Positions 61,944-64,000 of a DNA stretch of 64,000 bases are shown one piece after another. The stretch is from Halobacteriovoraceae bacterium (lineage in GTDB: Bacteria; Bdellovibrionota; Bacteriovoracia; Bacteriovoracales; Bacteriovoracaceae): contig JACKAK010000009.1 in NCBI GenBank assembly GCA_020635115.1, positions 62,001 to 126,000 of the forward strand. Direction: 5' to 3'. The translations under genes were made by a program, and so were the position numbers. The notes below the pieces were generated by a model that was not told where the DNA came from, ran no database searches, and worked only from the letters and a program-made list of their open reading frames with translations. The stretch's first letter is position 1, and each line of letters begins with the position of its first letter.

Positions 61944-63014
61944 ATGAGTACATATATAGCAGTTATGGCCGGAGGACAAGGGACAAGGTTTTGGCCTGAA
62001 TCAGTCAACTCGAAACCTAAACAATATTTAAAACTAATTGGAGAAAAGTCTCTCCTTGAACAAACACTTGAGCGCTTTGAAGGATTGGTTGAAGTTGATA
62101 AACGTTTTATCATAACAGTAGAGCAACAGATTAAACTCGTTTTAGAAAATTCAGGACAAATATTTAATTCTCAAAATTTAATAATTGAACCGAGTGGCAG
62201 AAATACTGCCCCCTGTATACTTTTAGGGATTGCTCAATTACTTACAAGTGGTGCTCAGGACAATGACATCGTTGCCATTGTCCCTGCTGATCATGTTATT
62301 TTGAACAAAAAAGGATTTCAAGAAACACTAAAATTGGCAATTGATCATGCAAATATAAACAGTGAAATTGTGACCATAGGAATTAGGCCAAACTTTCCAC
62401 ATACGGGTTATGGCTACATTAAAAAAGATTCTCATGACAAAAATAAAGTCGCTAAAGTTGAAAAATTCGTTGAAAAACCAAATCTTGAGACGGCCAAAGA
62501 ATATGTTTCTTCTGGAGAGTATTATTGGAATGCTGGTATGTTTGTGTCAAAACTAGGGACTTTACTTGCTGAATTTGAACGTCATGCTCCAGAAATTTTT
62601 CGCTATTTTACTGATCTAAAGAATGCATTAAAAACTAAAAGTCATCTCGCAGAAATCTACAATAAAATTCCAAAAGACTCAATTGACTATGCCATCATGG
62701 AAAAGTCTCAACAAGTTTCAATAATAGAAGCAGATTTTGATTGGAATGATCTTGGATCTTGGGATGCACTTGAATCAGTGATTGAAAAGACTGGTGGTAA
62801 CATTAATGCCAGCTCAAAAGATGTAATTGCGCTCAATTCTCAGGGAAATATTATCTATGCACCTGGAAAATTAGTTTCACTGGTTGATATCAATAACTTG
62901 ATCATTGTCTCAAATGAAAAAAACGTACTTGTCTTACCAAAAGATAAATCTCAAAGAGTGAAAGAAGTCGTGGAAATTTTAAAAGGCAATCAGTGCTTTA
63001 AAGATTTCTTATAA
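61944..63014 (+). CDS. manC: Mannose-1-phosphate guanylyltransferase
   Basis: The enzyme makes GDP-mannose from mannose 1-phosphate and GTP. The nucleotide loop is AGGQGTRFWPES, with PKQYL after it. NTAPCILLG, VPADHVI, and FVEKPNLETA follow, then YYWNAGMF and FDWNDLGSW. At 356 residues it lacks the C-terminal isomerase half of bifunctional ManC/AlgA. GGAG precedes ATG 61944. GDP-mannose could feed LPS or, as in Bdellovibrio, mannose-bearing lipid A (known for B. bacteriovorus; not shown here). Confidence 0.92.
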   Translation: MSTYIAVMAGGQGTRFWPESVNSKPKQYLKLIGEKSLLEQTLERFEGLVEVDKRFIITVEQQIKLVLENSGQIFNSQNLIIEPSGRNTAPCILLGIAQLLTSGAQDNDIVAIVPADHVILNKKGFQETLKLAIDHANINSEIVTIGIRPNFPHTGYGYIKKDSHDKNKVAKVEKFVEKPNLETAKEYVSSGEYYWNAGMFVSKLGTLLAEFERHAPEIFRYFTDLKNALKTKSHLAEIYNKIPKDSIDYAIMEKSQQVSIIEADFDWNDLGSWDALESVIEKTGGNINASSKDVIALNSQGNIIYAPGKLVSLVDINNLIIVSNEKNVLVLPKDKSQRVKEVVEILKGNQCFKDFL

Positions 63015-64000
63015 AATTATCTGAGCGCTTAAAAACATCATCAATATTTTTCAAATATATATTTTTTATTTCAGAAAAATCTGGTCTAGGTAGGTTGATT
63101 TTTATTCCACAATCAGACATAAGCTGAATTAAAGTATCATAAAAAACATCTCTAGAATTTTGTTCATGTCCCTTGAATGCAGCTTGTTGAGTAAGTTCGT
63201 ATAGTTTTTCTCTGGTTAAATCAGACTGTAAAATCAATTGATGTAAGTAAAAACTTGATAGATATGTAAAATTATTTTCTACTTTTTTTTCTATGAATTC
63301 TTTATGGATAACAAGATTGTTAATTGTATTTGTCATGCGTTTAAGTGCATATGAAATTAATCCAAAATTATCAGGTAAAATCATCCTTTCAGCAGATGAA
63401 TGTGAAATATCTCTTTCGTGCCAAAGTAAGGTGTTTTCATGGGCAACAATAAGATGTGATCTGAGTACTCGTGCCAGTCCTGAAAGGTTTTCTCCAGAAA
63501 TTGGATTTTTCTTATGGGGCATAGTTGAAGAACCTTTCTGTCCTTTTGCAAAACCTTCATGAAGTTCAGCGATATCAGAGTGATGGAGATGTCTGATTTC
63601 AAGGGCGGTTCTCTCTATGGCGTCAGCGATGAGTGAGTTTATGTTTATGAGTTTTGCAATCCGGTCTCTTGGAATGACTTGAGTAGAGACTTCTTCAACT
63701 TTTAGTCCCAACTCACAGGCAACGTCGGCCTCGATATCAGTGGATAGAATTGTGTAATTTCCTACCGCTCCTGAAATTTGACAAGTCAGTTCATTATTTT
63801 CAAATTCACAAAGATCCTTGTAACGTCTGGCCAATTCAAGTGCAAATCCAAGCCATTTTTGTCCAAAACTCATAGGCTCTGCATTCATTCCATGAGATCT
63901 TCCCATACACAGAGTGTTTTTATGTTCAATTGCAAGTTTTTGTAATGAGATGATGAGATTATTAAGCAGGGGTTTGTAAAAAGCAATTGAGTCTTTCAAT
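62998..64000 (-). CDS. purB: Adenylosuccinate lyase, 5' end outside window
   Basis: About 333 residues of the C-terminal part are present; the start lies beyond 64000. Visible motifs are GRSHGMNAEPMSFGQKW (substrate His), SGAVGNYT, and the superfamily signature GSSTMPHKKNPISGE (flexible catalytic loop with Ser). HERDISHSSAERM follows. The enzyme acts in purine synthesis, releasing fumarate from SAICAR and adenylosuccinate. Its 3' end overlaps that of manC by 17 bases, tail to tail. Confidence 0.93.
   Translation of the reverse strand, partial: LKDSIAFYKPLLNNLIISLQKLAIEHKNTLCMGRSHGMNAEPMSFGQKWLGFALELARRYKDLCEFENNELTCQISGAVGNYTILSTDIEADVACELGLKVEEVSTQVIPRDRIAKLININSLIADAIERTALEIRHLHHSDIAELHEGFAKGQKGSSTMPHKKNPISGENLSGLARVLRSHLIVAHENTLLWHERDISHSSAERMILPDNFGLISYALKRMTNTINNLVIHKEFIEKKVENNFTYLSSFYLHQLILQSDLTREKLYELTQQAAFKGHEQNSRDVFYDTLIQLMSDCGIKINLPRPDFSEIKNIYLKNIDDVFKRSDNFIRNL

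Noticed and set aside
1..64000. CRISPR arrays, rRNA genes, prophage structural genes, replication origin
   Set aside because: No regularly spaced repeats, no rRNA sequence, no phage tail or capsid genes, and no DnaA-box cluster were seen.

Overview
The window is AT-rich, Gram-negative DNA. It has many short signal peptides and lipoboxes, and small secreted-protein families (DUF3015, DUF4105, DUF4156-like, LPP20). It also has a Tad/Flp pilus locus, several orphan sensor kinases and an unusually high density of the word GGCC. Together these point to a predatory bacterium of the Bdellovibrionota, most likely the Bacteriovoracaceae/Halobacteriovorax side. This is inferred from gene content; there is no rRNA in the window to settle it.

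Layout. 1-6.5 kb is an accessory region beside a tRNA-Arg(TCG). An IS5/IS427-type element (1351-2215) sits inside the 3' end of an ISL3-type transposase remnant. A frameshifted MFS transporter and other gene debris follow. Then comes a LysM-domain protein with a membrane-active-looking C-terminus, two paralogous small membrane proteins, and a detached 'toxin tail' fragment between them. This looks like a LysM toxin/immunity cassette array and is the best candidate for an undescribed system here. 6.5-8.9 kb holds a PAP2 phosphatase and an EptA-type phosphoethanolamine transferase, probably a lipid A remodelling pair. 8.9-12.5 kb (minus) is an envelope operon: DUF3015, DUF4105, a lipoprotein and an alpha/beta hydrolase. 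An ISL3 transposase lies at 12.9-14.1 kb. 14.5-23.7 kb is mainly large secreted proteins of unknown function, including a 1196-residue protein with a recent 113-residue tandem duplication.

23.9-34.4 kb is a housekeeping and signalling stretch: a 2-oxoacid:ferredoxin oxidoreductase (korAB), a FIST sensor plus histidine kinase pair, a second membrane kinase, a low-molecular-weight tyrosine phosphatase, an S41 protease and deoC. 34.5-38.6 kb is a lipoprotein operon (two LPP20-like proteins, an LpoB-like protein and a large TPR-like lipoprotein). 39.7-42.4 kb is nuoB-C-D-I, the quinone module of complex I, ended by a strong terminator with no membrane subunits alongside. 42.4-45.2 kb encodes an amidoligase-like protein and a circularly permuted ATP-grasp protein, both with signal peptides. 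45.3-53.2 kb carries a PAS kinase, a DUF606 transporter, an RlmI-like methyltransferase, a possible TadB/C-like protein, EttA and an L,D-transpeptidase lipoprotein. 53.9-58.7 kb (minus) is a compact, overlapping Tad pilus operon containing two small genes (flp, 56 aa, and a 43-aa membrane protein). A SPOR protein, an LVIVD beta-propeller lipoprotein, manC and a truncated purB close the window.

All similarity statements come from reading motifs and remembered family features. No database search was run.
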